Notes: generated by a model from the letters alone, not told the origin. A stretch of 64,000 bases of DNA from Rhizobium leguminosarum bv. trifolii WSM1325 (GCA_000023185.1 CP001624.1:62001-126000); one strand, 5' to 3'; positions 38,142 through 46,999 are shown, counted from the first letter of the stretch. Numbers and translations: made by a program.

Positions 38142-38171
38142 CCGATACCGACCAGGAATGGTCGGTATCGG
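38142..38171 (-). terminator. Attenuator-like hairpin between binding-protein and permease genes
   Basis: A perfect twelve-pair stem (ccgatacc gacc at 38142-38153 with its complement at 38160-38171), six-base loop, followed on the minus strand by cttctttttc. It begins ten bases after the binding-protein stop and should reduce, without abolishing, transcription of the permease and enzyme genes. Confidence 0.75.
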
Positions 38172-38180
38172 TGGCGATGT

Positions 38181-39707
38181 TTACTTCTTGATCGAAGCAT
38201 TCCAGAAATACGGCCACGGAGCCGGATCGACGCCCTCAAGCTTGGTCGATTCTGCCGAAACGGCGTTGAAGTCGCCGATCTTCATGAAGGGGGCGTCGGC
38301 ATAGATCGCCTTCTGGACATCGGCCCAGAGCGCCACGCGCTTCTTCGGATCGACTTCCGAGGTGAAGGCATCGACGGCGGCCTTGCGGGCCGGGGTATCC
38401 CACCAGCCGGGCGAGCTGGTCGAGAGCGAGCCGATCAGGGCAGGCTCCGGCAGGAAGGGGCTATGGGTGATGTAGATATCCCAGAGCTTTGGATCGGTAC
38501 GGCGCTGCGTCAGCGTCGCCCAGTCCACAACCTGCATATCGACGGTGAAGCCGGCAAGCTTCAGATATTCGGCGGCGACCTGCGCCATCTTGTAGTGGAA
38601 CTCATACTGGCGGCTGGTCAGGATGCGGATCGGTTCGCCGTTGTAGCCGGCCTTCTTGGCGGCAGCCGCCGCCCCTTCCGGATCGGCGACGTTATAGGCG
38701 CCCTCGACGCCAGCATCTGTCGACCAGGCAAAGGTCTTGGGATAGATGGCGCCGTCGAGCGCGTAGAAATCCGTGCTGCCGAAAGCCGCCGCCAGCATGT
38801 CTTCCATGCTGAGCGCCTGGCGGATCGCCTTGCGAACCTCGACATTCCCAGCAATACCTTCCTTCGTATTGAAGACGAAGACGGGATAACCGAAGGGCTT
38901 CAGGATGATCGGCTGCGAGGCGGTGGAGGCCTTCAGCTTGTCGTAGGATTCGACCGGGATCGAGTCGACGTAGTCGTACTGGCCGGAAACGGCAGCCTCG
39001 ACGCGGGTGTTCGGATCCGGCACCGGCACGAAGCGGATCTCATCGAGATACTGGTGGCGGGCGCCGCCATAGCCATCGCTGTCGCCTTCACGTGACTTGT
39101 AGCCATCGAAGCGGACAAGCTGGATATACTGGTCGGCCTTGCGCTCCTTCAGCATGTAGGGACCGGTGCCGATGAAGTCCTTCATCGGCTCGTCCTGCTT
39201 CTCGGATGGGATGATGATGGCGGCCGAATTGTTGAAGGCGAGCAGCGAGGTCAGCGGCGCATAGGGCTGCTTCAGCGTGATCGTGACGGTTGAGGGATCG
39301 ACGGCGGTGACCTTATCGATGAAGCCGGCCACCTGCTTGCCGCGCGAAGCGATCTTCATCCAGCGGCCAAGCGAGGCGACGACATCTTCCGAGGTCATAT
39401 CGGTATTGTCGTGGAACTTGATGCCGGTCCTGAGCTTGATCGTATAGGTTTTGCCGTCGGCGCTGATCTCCGGCAGGCTTTCGGCCAGAAGCGGCGTGAC
39501 GTTCCAGCTCTTGTCGAAGGTGTAGAGCGTTTCGAAAATGTGCTGCGTGACGATGCCGACCAGATCGGCCGTCGACGACATCGGATCGAGCGTCGGCGGT
39601 TCGCCGATCGTCGCGACATTGATGACGCCGCCCTTTTCCTGGGCAAGGAGCGTCGAAGGCAGGGCGACGAGCGCAGTGCCAAGAAGGAATGCGACCAGTG
39701 TTTTCAT
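38181..39707 (-). CDS. ABC importer periplasmic binding protein, SBP family 5
   Basis: A 508-residue exported binding protein. Signal peptide MKTLVAFLLGTALVALPSTLLA ends before QEKGG. Family wording is seen in PTLDPMSSTADLVGIVTQHIFE and LAESLPEISADGKTYTIKLR. The ATG at 39705-39707 has GGGAG upstream and is the first gene of the minus-strand operon with RidA and a SelA-like enzyme, so the substrate is probably an amino acid, peptide or opine-like compound; sequence alone cannot decide. Confidence 0.92.
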   Translation of the reverse strand: MKTLVAFLLGTALVALPSTLLAQEKGGVINVATIGEPPTLDPMSSTADLVGIVTQHIFETLYTFDKSWNVTPLLAESLPEISADGKTYTIKLRTGIKFHDNTDMTSEDVVASLGRWMKIASRGKQVAGFIDKVTAVDPSTVTITLKQPYAPLTSLLAFNNSAAIIIPSEKQDEPMKDFIGTGPYMLKERKADQYIQLVRFDGYKSREGDSDGYGGARHQYLDEIRFVPVPDPNTRVEAAVSGQYDYVDSIPVESYDKLKASTASQPIILKPFGYPVFVFNTKEGIAGNVEVRKAIRQALSMEDMLAAAFGSTDFYALDGAIYPKTFAWSTDAGVEGAYNVADPEGAAAAAKKAGYNGEPIRILTSRQYEFHYKMAQVAAEYLKLAGFTVDMQVVDWATLTQRRTDPKLWDIYITHSPFLPEPALIGSLSTSSPGWWDTPARKAAVDAFTSEVDPKKRVALWADVQKAIYADAPFMKIGDFNAVSAESTKLEGVDPAPWPYFWNASIKK

Positions 39708-39736
39708 GTGAGGTCTCCCGTTTAGTTCCACAATTA

Positions 39737-39785
39737 TGTAACTCATCTTTTTGTAACAGAATAGGAGATGGATCGATCCTGTCAA
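39737..39785 (-). promoter_or_regulatory. Promoter with two direct-repeat operator sites
   Basis: On the minus strand TTGACA (39785-39780) and TATTCT (39763-39758) are separated by 16 bases. Just downstream, GTTACA occurs twice at 15-base period (39757-39752 and 39742-39737), over and after the expected start site, a position typical of a repressor. The regulator is not in the window. Confidence 0.5.
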
Positions 39786-39929
39786 GCACGAGCGACGGAT
39801 TATGCCCTCGGCGGGTATCGGGACGCCGGAAAAACACACAATCCTTGGCTGCGCCCGCCTGCAACAAGACCGCGCATTGTGCCAAGGTGTGTCAATCGCA
39901 GTGAGGCCTCAACGGAACGGGAGAACAGG

Positions 39930-40514
39930 ATGAGCATCGATTTCAACGACGGCAAATGGCTGAACGAGCCGGCCAACTGGCAGGCGGACGAAGCCGGCCT
40001 TACCCTGACGACCGATGAGAAAACTGATTTCTGGCGGGAGACCCATTACGGCTTCACCCGCGACAGCGGCCATTTCCTCGCCTTTCCTATCAGCGACGGC
40101 TTCACCGCTCAGATCCGGGTCCAGGGCGAATTCCGCACGCTCTACGACCAGGCCGGCCTGATGGTGCGCATCGACGAGAGGCGCTGGGTGAAAACAGGCG
40201 TCGAGTTCACCGACGGCGAAGCCTTCCTCAGCACCGTCGTCACCGACGGCAAGTCCGACTGGTCCGTGGCGCAGCCTTTCAGGGAATTGGAGGATTTTTG
40301 CATCCGCGTGACCGTTGCAAACGGCGCGATGCGCATCCAGGCTTCGCGTGATGGCAGCTTCTGGCCGCTGCTGCGGCTCGCCCCCTTCCCGGCAGCAGCG
40401 CATTACGAGGTCGGACCGACCGCCTGCACGCCGGAGCGCAGTGGCCTGACGGTTCGCTTTTCCGAATTCTCGATCGGCCCGGCGATCACCAAGGATCTGC
40501 ATGATTTGAGCTAG
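39930..40514 (+). CDS. DUF1349 domain protein
   Basis: A 194-residue protein of the DUF1349, concanavalin-A-like fold (WQADEAGLTLTTDEKTDFWRETHYG, ending LTVRFSEFSIGP). The eukaryotic and bacterial members are uncharacterised. No signal peptide is present. The ATG at 39930 has AACAGG upstream, and the gene is divergent from the importer operon at 39707. It stands alone, followed by a 223-base regulatory region. Confidence 0.8.
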   Translation: MSIDFNDGKWLNEPANWQADEAGLTLTTDEKTDFWRETHYGFTRDSGHFLAFPISDGFTAQIRVQGEFRTLYDQAGLMVRIDERRWVKTGVEFTDGEAFLSTVVTDGKSDWSVAQPFRELEDFCIRVTVANGAMRIQASRDGSFWPLLRLAPFPAAAHYEVGPTACTPERSGLTVRFSEFSIGPAITKDLHDLS

Positions 40515-40581
40515 AAGAGCGCCCTTTCGCGGCTCCACCGAGAGAACAAGATCAAATGACTGCGAGTGCAGGGCAGCACAC

Positions 40582-40608
40582 TTGACAAAGACTAGCTGCC
40601 TGTATTTT
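40582..40608 (+). promoter_or_regulatory. Candidate promoter of the second AmiC/AmiR operon
   Basis: A perfect TTGACA (40582-40587) is followed after 15 bases by TATTTT (40603-40608); the spacing is short, and shifting the -10 to 40605-40610 gives 17. A start near 40615 would yield a leader of about 120 bases that contains the hairpins and terminator described next. Confidence 0.45.
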
Positions 40609-40665
40609 ACTCAAGCCTGCGGATTAGGCAGAAGGCCGCCGCATTGACATGACTCCGAAGTCTCT

Positions 40666-40679
40666 GGGCAGTTTCGCCC
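40666..40679 (+). promoter_or_regulatory. ANTAR-like hexaloop hairpin overlapping terminator
   Basis: gggc (40666-40669), loop agtttc, gccc (40676-40679). The loop has six bases and begins with A, but position 4 is T. Its 3' arm shares bases 40677-40679 with the terminator stem, so the two cannot form together, as in classic ANTAR antitermination. A possible first hairpin, gac-tccgaa-gtc, lies 5 bases upstream (40651-40662) but is short and starts with T. Confidence 0.5.
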
Positions 40680-40723
40680 CATGACGCCTCATCGCTCGAT
40701 GGGACCAGCGTCGTGGGGTTTTT
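40677..40723 (+). terminator. Leader terminator before the second amiC-like gene
   Basis: Eleven-pair stem, ccccatgacgc (40677-40687) with gcgtcgtgggg (40708-40718), including one T-G pair, with a small inner catcg/cgatg stem and five T residues after it. It lies 15 bases before the amiC-like ATG, so it must be read through to express the operon. Confidence 0.85.
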
Positions 40724-40737
40724 GATATGGTCACTTC

Positions 40738-41871
40738 ATGAATGACGCGCTGAAAATCGGTATCCTCTATTCGACCACCGGACCTTACGGCTCGATGGGC
40801 CGCGACGCGCGCGATGGCGCCGATTTCGCGATGGCCGAATATGGCGGCGTCGAAGGGCTGGCGATCGAACCCGTCTTCTTCGATCCGCATGCCGATCTTG
40901 CCGCCTATCTCGATGGCGCGCGCCATCTTCTGCGCGCCGGCTGCCGCCATATCGTCGGAACGATCACCTCTGCGGCACGCAAGGAAGTCATCCCGCTCGT
41001 CGAGAAACATGACGGCCTGCTCTGGTACATGTGCCCCTATGAAGGCTTCGAGGCCAACGAGAACGTCATCTATGTCGGCGGCTGCCCGAACCAGCATCTG
41101 CTGCCGCTTTTCGAGCACCTGATCCCGCGTTACGGGGCAAGGCCCTATCTCGTCGGCGCCAACTATGTCTGGGGCTGGGAGATGAACCGGCTCGCCCGCG
41201 AACTGATTACCAATGCCGGCGGCGAGGTGCTTGGCGAACGCTATCTTCCGCTCGAGGAAACCGCGGTCGAGCGCATCGTCGCCGAGATCGCGCAGCGCCG
41301 CCCGAGCTTCATCCTCAACAATCTGATCGGCCCCTCGAGCTACGCCTTCCTGGAGGCGATCAAGGCCCTCGGTGATCGCGACCCGGCCTTCCGGGCGGAA
41401 AACTGCCCGGTCGTGAGCTGCGACCTGATGGAATGCGAGCTCGACGATATCGCCGCCGGAGCCGCCGCCGGCCAGCTTTGCGCCGCTTCCTATTTCGACA
41501 GTATCGCGACCCCCGAAAATGCCGCCTTCAAGGCACGCGTCACTGAGCATCACGGCGCCGAGCGGCGTGTCTCCAGCGTTTTTGCCAGCGCCTATACGGC
41601 CGTCCGGCTCTGCGTCGACGCGATCGTCGCTGCCGGCGGTGACGAGCCCGACGCCGTCCGGCGCGAGCTCTACAATCGATCCTGGCCGACCCTGTTCGGC
41701 GCGCTTTCGATCGACCGCGAGACCAATCATGCCGCCCTGCCCTTCCATCTCGGCCGGATCAACGCCGACAACGGCTTCGATGTCGTCGCCTCGCGGCCGC
41801 CGCTCGCCGCCGACCCCTATCTGACCGGCCGCAACCGGCAGGCCTTTCCGCGGCTGAGGGTGGTGTCATGA
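40738..41871 (+). CDS. AmiC-like cytosolic sensor (second copy)
   Basis: A 377-residue type I periplasmic-binding-fold protein without signal peptide (starts MNDALKIGILYSTTGPYGSMG). Segments LLWYMCPYEGFEANENVIYVGG and VGANYVWGWEMNRLAREL correspond to those of the first AmiC-like protein. It is followed, with ATGA overlap, by an ANTAR protein, so it should hold that antiterminator until a ligand binds. Unlike the first copy, the operon downstream encodes a Dpp importer and formamidase rather than a LIV importer, so the ligand probably differs. The ribosome site before this ATG is weak. Confidence 0.85.
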   Translation: MNDALKIGILYSTTGPYGSMGRDARDGADFAMAEYGGVEGLAIEPVFFDPHADLAAYLDGARHLLRAGCRHIVGTITSAARKEVIPLVEKHDGLLWYMCPYEGFEANENVIYVGGCPNQHLLPLFEHLIPRYGARPYLVGANYVWGWEMNRLARELITNAGGEVLGERYLPLEETAVERIVAEIAQRRPSFILNNLIGPSSYAFLEAIKALGDRDPAFRAENCPVVSCDLMECELDDIAAGAAAGQLCAASYFDSIATPENAAFKARVTEHHGAERRVSSVFASAYTAVRLCVDAIVAAGGDEPDAVRRELYNRSWPTLFGALSIDRETNHAALPFHLGRINADNGFDVVASRPPLAADPYLTGRNRQAFPRLRVVS

Positions 41872-42449
41872 GGGAGACACCCAACTTCACCGGCTGGCAG
41901 GCGATGGTCCTGCATCGCGAGGACGGCAACACCGAAAGGCTGATCCGTCAGCTTCGCCTGCTCGGCATCCATGCAGCGCTGCAATGGGCGCCGCTTTCAA
42001 CCGCGGCACTGCCTGATCTCGTCATCGTCGATGCCGACCAGGGCTGGGACGATCTGCTGCCCTGGAACGGCGAAACGCCTGCGTGCCCCGTTGTCGCCTT
42101 GCTTGGTTCGGAAGCACCCGGCCGCATCGCCTGGGCCCTTGGACAGGGTGCCGGCGCGATCATCGCCAAGCCGATCGCCACATCGGCCGTCTATCCGGCG
42201 CTTGTCATGGCCGTCTCCATTCATCAGGAGCGCAAGGCGACTGCGGAAAAGCTGAAATATCTCGAAGAGCGCGTCCGGCTGCGGCCGCTCGTTCACGCCG
42301 CCGTCGAAAAGCTTCAGGCCGCACACGGCATCGACGAAGAGAGCGCCTACGCAATCCTGCGCAATTGCGCCATGCGCCGCCGCCTGCCTATGGAGCAGAT
42401 ATCAGCCTTCATTCTGGCAGGAGCAGAACCTCTGCCGGAGGCGGGCTGA
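41868..42449 (+). CDS. AmiR-like ANTAR antiterminator (second copy)
   Basis: A 193-residue protein with pseudo-receiver (about 8-115), coiled linker (ATAEKLKYLEERVRLRPL) and C-terminal ANTAR domain (AAVEKLQAAHGIDEESAYAILRNCAMRRRL). An aspartate is present in LVIVDADQGW where receivers carry the phosphosite, but no kinase is nearby. Start overlaps the amiC-like stop (ATGA). It probably acts on the leader at 40666-40723, giving autoregulation of its own operon. Confidence 0.87.
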   Translation: MRETPNFTGWQAMVLHREDGNTERLIRQLRLLGIHAALQWAPLSTAALPDLVIVDADQGWDDLLPWNGETPACPVVALLGSEAPGRIAWALGQGAGAIIAKPIATSAVYPALVMAVSIHQERKATAEKLKYLEERVRLRPLVHAAVEKLQAAHGIDEESAYAILRNCAMRRRLPMEQISAFILAGAEPLPEAG

Positions 42450-43297
42450 TGCATGTCTTGAAACAGATGATCCGCCAGCCGACGGCCCTCTTCGGGCTGG
42501 TGATCGTCACACTCGTTATCGCGCTGGCAATTGCTGCGCCGTGGATCGCGCCGTTCAGCCCCGACGAGCAGATGTTTGACGGCCTTTCGCTCGAAGGCGC
42601 GCCGCTGCCGCCGGGCCGCCCCTATCTGCTGGGCACCGACACGCTCGGCCGCGACCTCTTCTCGCGCCTGCTCTTTGGCGCCCGCACCTCGCTGATCATC
42701 GGCCTTGTCGCCAATGGCATCGCGGTGGCGATCGGCCTCTTCGTCGGCATCGTTGCCGGTTATCTCCGCGGGCTGCCGGGCAACATCCTGATGCGCTTCA
42801 CCGATCTGATGATGGCCTTTCCGGCGCTGTTGCTCGCCATCGTGCTGGCAGCCCTTTTGAAGCCGAGCCTCTGGATCGTCGCCATGGTGATCGCGCTCGT
42901 CAACTGGGTGCAGGTCGCCCGCATCGTCTATACCGAAACCCGCGGGCTGGTGGAGCGCGATTTCATCATGGCGGAACGCTCGCTCGGCGCCGGCCATATG
43001 CGCGTGCTCTTCATGCATATCCTGCCGCACCTCGTGCCGACGGCAATCGTCTGGGGAACGCTCGGCATTGCCACCACCGTGCTGCTCGAGGCCACACTTT
43101 CCTTCCTCGGCGTCGGCGTCCAGCCGCCGCAGCCCTCCTGGGGCAACATCATCTTCGAGAGCCAAAGCTATTTTCAGGCCGCTCCCTGGCTGGTCTTCAT
43201 TCCCGGCGCGATCATCCTTCTGACGGCGCTTTCCTTCAATCTGGTGGGCGACGCGCTGCGCGACATTCTCGACCCGACCCAGCGCGGGAGGGGCTGA
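42449..43297 (+). CDS. ABC peptide-type importer permease, DppC family
   Basis: A 282-residue permease with LLGTDTLGRDLFSRLLFGARTS and the loop VERDFIMAERSLGAG. TGATG overlaps the antiterminator stop. Gene order here is DppC before DppB, the reverse of the other operons in the window, which suggests separate ancestry. It works with the DppB-like protein, the binding protein and the double ATPase that follow. Confidence 0.93.
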   Translation: MHVLKQMIRQPTALFGLVIVTLVIALAIAAPWIAPFSPDEQMFDGLSLEGAPLPPGRPYLLGTDTLGRDLFSRLLFGARTSLIIGLVANGIAVAIGLFVGIVAGYLRGLPGNILMRFTDLMMAFPALLLAIVLAALLKPSLWIVAMVIALVNWVQVARIVYTETRGLVERDFIMAERSLGAGHMRVLFMHILPHLVPTAIVWGTLGIATTVLLEATLSFLGVGVQPPQPSWGNIIFESQSYFQAAPWLVFIPGAIILLTALSFNLVGDALRDILDPTQRGRG

Positions 43298-44217
43298 TGG
43301 GTTTCGTGATGCTCCGCCGGCTGCTGCAGGCGGCGCTTATCCTGCTCGGCGTCGCGGCAATCACCTTCGTGCTGCTCTACGCCCTTCCGGCCGACCCGGC
43401 CCGCATGATCGCCGGCCGCAGCGCCACGGCCCAGACGGTCGCCAACATCCGCCATGAGCTCGGCCTCGACCAGCCGCTGCTGGTCCAGTTCGGCACCTAT
43501 CTCGGCAATCTGCTGCATGGCAATCTCGGCCGCTCCTATGCGCAGAAAACCGATGTCTGGACGCTGATTGCCGCGCGACTGCCGGCAACACTGACGCTGA
43601 TGCTTGCCGGCATCTTCGTCGAGGTGGTGCTTGGCCTGACGCTCGGCACCATCGCCGCCGTGCGCCGCGGCGGCTTCATCGACCGGCTGGTGATGATGGC
43701 CTCCTTTGTCGGCACCTCCGCACCGCAATTCCTCGTCGCCCTGCTGCTGCTCTATCTGCTGGCGGCAACGCTCGGCTGGTTTCCGATGAGTGGCTACGGC
43801 AGCTTCTCGCATCTCGTCCTGCCTGCTGTCACACTCGGCATCTGCGGCGCCGGCTGGTACGCCCGCATGGTGCGCTCGTCGATGATCGACGTGCTGAACC
43901 AGGATTATGTCCGCACGGCGCGCGCCAAGGGCCTTTCCTCGAGACGCGTCATCCTGCGCCACGCACTGCCCAACGCCGTACTGCCGATCATCGCCATGAT
44001 CGGCATCGATATCGGTCAGTTCATGGGCGGCGTGGTCGTGGTCGAGGCGGTCTATGGCTGGCCCGGCATCGGCCAGCTCGCCTGGCAGGCGATCCAGCAG
44101 GTCGACATCCCGATCATCATGGGCGTCACGCTGACCTCGGCACTTGCCATCATCATCGGCAATCTGCTTGCCGACCTCGTCGCGCCGGTCATCGATCCGC
44201 GCATCCGCACACGCTGA
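43297..44217 (+). CDS. ABC peptide-type importer permease, DppB family
   Basis: A 306-residue permease with an opening helix (LRRLLQAALILLGVAAITFVLLY), LPADPARMIAGRSAT in place of the more usual PGDPA motif, and contact loop LNQDYVRTARAKGLSS. Start overlaps the previous stop (TGATG at 43295-43299). Confidence 0.92.
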   Translation: MGFVMLRRLLQAALILLGVAAITFVLLYALPADPARMIAGRSATAQTVANIRHELGLDQPLLVQFGTYLGNLLHGNLGRSYAQKTDVWTLIAARLPATLTLMLAGIFVEVVLGLTLGTIAAVRRGGFIDRLVMMASFVGTSAPQFLVALLLLYLLAATLGWFPMSGYGSFSHLVLPAVTLGICGAGWYARMVRSSMIDVLNQDYVRTARAKGLSSRRVILRHALPNAVLPIIAMIGIDIGQFMGGVVVVEAVYGWPGIGQLAWQAIQQVDIPIIMGVTLTSALAIIIGNLLADLVAPVIDPRIRTR

Positions 44218-44242
44218 CAGCAACCAAAGAAGGGGAACCAAG

Positions 44243-45862
44243 ATGTTCAAACGCTGGCTGCAACAGACGACCATGGCAACGATGGTGGCGCTCGCTCCAT
44301 TGTCCGTCATGGCTGATGAAACGCCCAAGCAGGGCGGCGATATCGTCGTCACCTACAAGGACGACATCACCACGCTCGACCCGGCGATCGGCTACGACTG
44401 GGTCAACTGGTCGATGATCAAGAGCCTCTATTCCCGCCTGATGGACTATACGCCCGGCACGCCGAACCCAGTTCCCTCGCTTGCCGAAAGCTTCACCGTT
44501 TCGCCCGACGGCTTGACCTATACCTTCAAGCTGCACAAGGGCGTGAAGTTCTCGAACGGCCGCGAGGTGGTCGCCTCCGACGTGAAATATTCGATCGAAC
44601 GCGCCGTCGACCCGAAGACGCAAGGCCCCGGCGCCGGCTTCTTCGGCGCCATCAAGGGCTTCGAGGATGAAACCGGCGGCAAGACGACGACGCTCTCCGG
44701 CATCGATACGCCTGACGATAGCACCGTCATCTTCAACCTCTCTCGCCCAGACGCCACCTTCCTGCACGTGCTTGCCATCAACTTCGCCTCGGTCGTGCCG
44801 AAGGAAGCCGTCGAGGCTGCCGCCGGCGACTTCGGCAAGAAGCCGGTCGGCTCCGGCACCTTCATCCTGAAGGACTGGACGATCGGCCAGCAGCTCGTTT
44901 TCGAGCGCAACAAGGATTATTTCGTCAAGGGCGTTCCCTATATCGACAGCTTCAAGGTCGAGGTCGGCCAGGAGCCGCTGGTGGCGCTCTTGCGCCTGCA
45001 GAAGGGCGAGGTCGATATTGCCGGCGACGGCATTCCGCCGGCAAAGTTCCTCGAAATCAAGAATTCGGCCGATGGCGCACAGATGATCGTCGACGGCGAA
45101 CAGCTGCACACCGGCTACATCACGCTGAACACCAAGGTAAAGCCCTTCGACAACGTCAAGGTTCGCCAGGCGCTGAACATGGCGATCAACAAGGACCGCA
45201 TCACCCGCATCCTCAACGGCCGCGCAACGCCTGCCAACCAGCCGCTGCCGCCGCTGATGCCGGGTTACGACAAGGCCTTCACCGGCTATACCTATGACGT
45301 GGCGAAAGCCAAGGCGCTGCTTGCCGAAGCCGGTTATCCCGATGGCTTCGAAACCGTGCTCTACTCCACCAACACCGATCCGCAGCCGCGTATCGCCCAG
45401 GCAATCCAGCAGGATCTGGCCGCCGTTGGCGTCAAGGCCGAAGTCCGGGCGCTGGCCCAGGCAAACGTCATCTCGGCCGGCGGCACGGAAGGCGAAGCGC
45501 CGATGATCTGGTCGGGCGGCATGGCCTGGATCGCCGACTTCCCGGATCCGTCCAACTTCTATGGCCCGATCCTCGGTTGCGCCGGCGCGGTCCCGGGCGG
45601 CTGGAACTGGTCGTGGTACTGCAACGCCGATCTCGACAAGCGCGCCGTTGCCGCCGACTCCATGTCCGATCCGGCAAAGGCAACCGAACGCACCGCCGCC
45701 TGGGGCAAGATCTTCACCGACATCATGGCAGATGCGCCGTGGATCCCTGTCATCAACGAACGCCGCGTCGTCGCCAAGTCGCTGCGCATGGGCGGCGCTG
45801 ACAACATCTACATCGATCCGACCCGCGTCATCAATTACGACGCGATCTACGTCAAGCAGTAA
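44243..45862 (+). CDS. ABC importer periplasmic binding protein, SBP family 5
   Basis: A 539-residue exported binding protein with signal peptide MFKRWLQQTTMATMVALAPLSVMA and mature start DETPKQGGDIVVTYKDD. Family wording includes LAESFTVSPDGLTYTFKLH and ALNMAINKDRI. GGGGAA precedes the ATG at 44243. Linked formamidase/acetamidase suggests a ligand with a formyl or simple amide group. It is followed by a RIME-type palindrome pair. Confidence 0.92.
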   Translation: MFKRWLQQTTMATMVALAPLSVMADETPKQGGDIVVTYKDDITTLDPAIGYDWVNWSMIKSLYSRLMDYTPGTPNPVPSLAESFTVSPDGLTYTFKLHKGVKFSNGREVVASDVKYSIERAVDPKTQGPGAGFFGAIKGFEDETGGKTTTLSGIDTPDDSTVIFNLSRPDATFLHVLAINFASVVPKEAVEAAAGDFGKKPVGSGTFILKDWTIGQQLVFERNKDYFVKGVPYIDSFKVEVGQEPLVALLRLQKGEVDIAGDGIPPAKFLEIKNSADGAQMIVDGEQLHTGYITLNTKVKPFDNVKVRQALNMAINKDRITRILNGRATPANQPLPPLMPGYDKAFTGYTYDVAKAKALLAEAGYPDGFETVLYSTNTDPQPRIAQAIQQDLAAVGVKAEVRALAQANVISAGGTEGEAPMIWSGGMAWIADFPDPSNFYGPILGCAGAVPGGWNWSWYCNADLDKRAVAADSMSDPAKATERTAAWGKIFTDIMADAPWIPVINERRVVAKSLRMGGADNIYIDPTRVINYDAIYVKQ

Positions 45863-45904
45863 GCAGCGGTTCGTTATCGGCTGCCCCTCATCCGGCTGCC
45901 GCCA

Positions 45905-46007
45905 CCTTCTCCCCGTCGACACGGGGAGAAGGGATATGCCGCTCCCGCATCCTCATCCTTGAGCGCTGCGTGAGGCAAGTCCCCTCTCCCCGCTCGCGGG
46001 GAGAGGG
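45905..46007. repeat. RIME-type palindrome pair
   Basis: First palindrome: ccttctccccgt (45905-45916), loop cgac, complement at 45921-45932. Second: ccctctccccgc (45982-45993), loop tc, complement at 45996-46007. The flanking words (cccctcatccggctgcc before, ttagggtgagggg after) are those of the rhizobial intergenic mosaic element. It lies between binding-protein and formamidase genes and can serve as mRNA stabiliser or partial terminator. Confidence 0.8.
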
Positions 46008-46054
46008 TTAGGGTGAGGGGCGACCCACGCCGAAACCAATTCCGGAGAATTACC

Positions 46055-46999
46055 ATGTGCATCGCCTGCACCCACACCATTCACCGCGCCCAGCATAATT
46101 TCGGCTGGAACAAGGATTTCGTCCCCGCCGTCGTCGCCAAGCCCGGCGAGACGATCCACTTCGAATGCATGGATTCATCGGGTGGCCAACTCGGAAGCAA
46201 CGCGACGCTGGAAACGCTAAACACGCTCGATTTCGGCAAGATCAACCCGGTCTCCGGTCCGGTTTATATCGAAGGTGCCAAGCCCGGCGATGCGCTGAAG
46301 GTGACGCTGCGCAAGTTCATTCCGTCGGGCGTCGGCTGGACCGCCAATATTCCAGGCTTCGGCCTGCTTGCCGACCAGTTCACGGATCCGGCACTGCACG
46401 TCTGGTCTTACGATGCCAACAGCATGGTGCCTGCCCTTTACGGCCCGGGCGGCCGCGTGCCGCTGAAGCCCTTCGCCGGCACGATCGGCGTTGCACCCGC
46501 CGAGCCCGGCACCCATTCCGTCGTTCCCCCGCGTCGCGTCGGCGGCAACATGGACATCCGCGACCTGACGGCGGGGGTGACGCTCTATCTGCCCGTCGAA
46601 GTCGACGGCGCGCTGTTTTCGATCGGTGATACCCATGCTGCCCAGGGCGATGGCGAAGTCTGCGGCACGGCGATCGAAAGCCAGATGAACGTCGAAGCGA
46701 CGATTGAACTCGTCAAGGACGCCAGGCTGCAGACGCCGCGCTTCACCACGACCGAACCGGTGACCCGCCATCTCGACGGCGCCGGCTACGAAGTGACGAC
46801 CGGCATCGGCCCTGACCTGATGACCGGAGCACGCGAAAGCGTCATGCGCATGATCGATCTTCTCGGCGCCGAACACGGCATGAGCGCCGTCGATGCCTAT
46901 CTGCTCTGCTCGGTTTGCGGCGATCTCCGGATCAGCGAGATCGTCGACCAGCCGAACTGGGTGGTTTCCTTCTATTTCCCGAGGATCGTGTTCGCGTGA
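46055..46999 (+). CDS. Formamidase/acetamidase (FmdA/AmdA family)
   Basis: A 314-residue metal-dependent amidase of the FmdA/AmdA family, which hydrolyses formamide or acetamide to the acid and ammonia. Typical segments are NPVSGPVYIEGAKPGDALKV, GNMDIRDLTAGVTLYLPVEV, FSIGDTHAAQGDGEVCGTAIE and a late LCSVCGDLRISEIVD. The start is ATG at 46055 with CGGAG upstream, after the RIME pair; the next gene overlaps its stop (GTGA). It fits ANTAR control, since AmiC/AmiR systems elsewhere govern amidases. Confidence 0.92.
   Translation: MCIACTHTIHRAQHNFGWNKDFVPAVVAKPGETIHFECMDSSGGQLGSNATLETLNTLDFGKINPVSGPVYIEGAKPGDALKVTLRKFIPSGVGWTANIPGFGLLADQFTDPALHVWSYDANSMVPALYGPGGRVPLKPFAGTIGVAPAEPGTHSVVPPRRVGGNMDIRDLTAGVTLYLPVEVDGALFSIGDTHAAQGDGEVCGTAIESQMNVEATIELVKDARLQTPRFTTTEPVTRHLDGAGYEVTTGIGPDLMTGARESVMRMIDLLGAEHGMSAVDAYLLCSVCGDLRISEIVDQPNWVVSFYFPRIVFA

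Noticed and set aside
44189..45922. Minus-strand open frame of 577 codons across a binding-protein gene
   Set aside because: Antisense to a full SBP family 5 gene with signal peptide and ribosome site; the product is Arg/Asp/Gly-rich with no domain. The similar frames at 9116-10507, 11148-12758 and 53037-54662 were rejected likewise.
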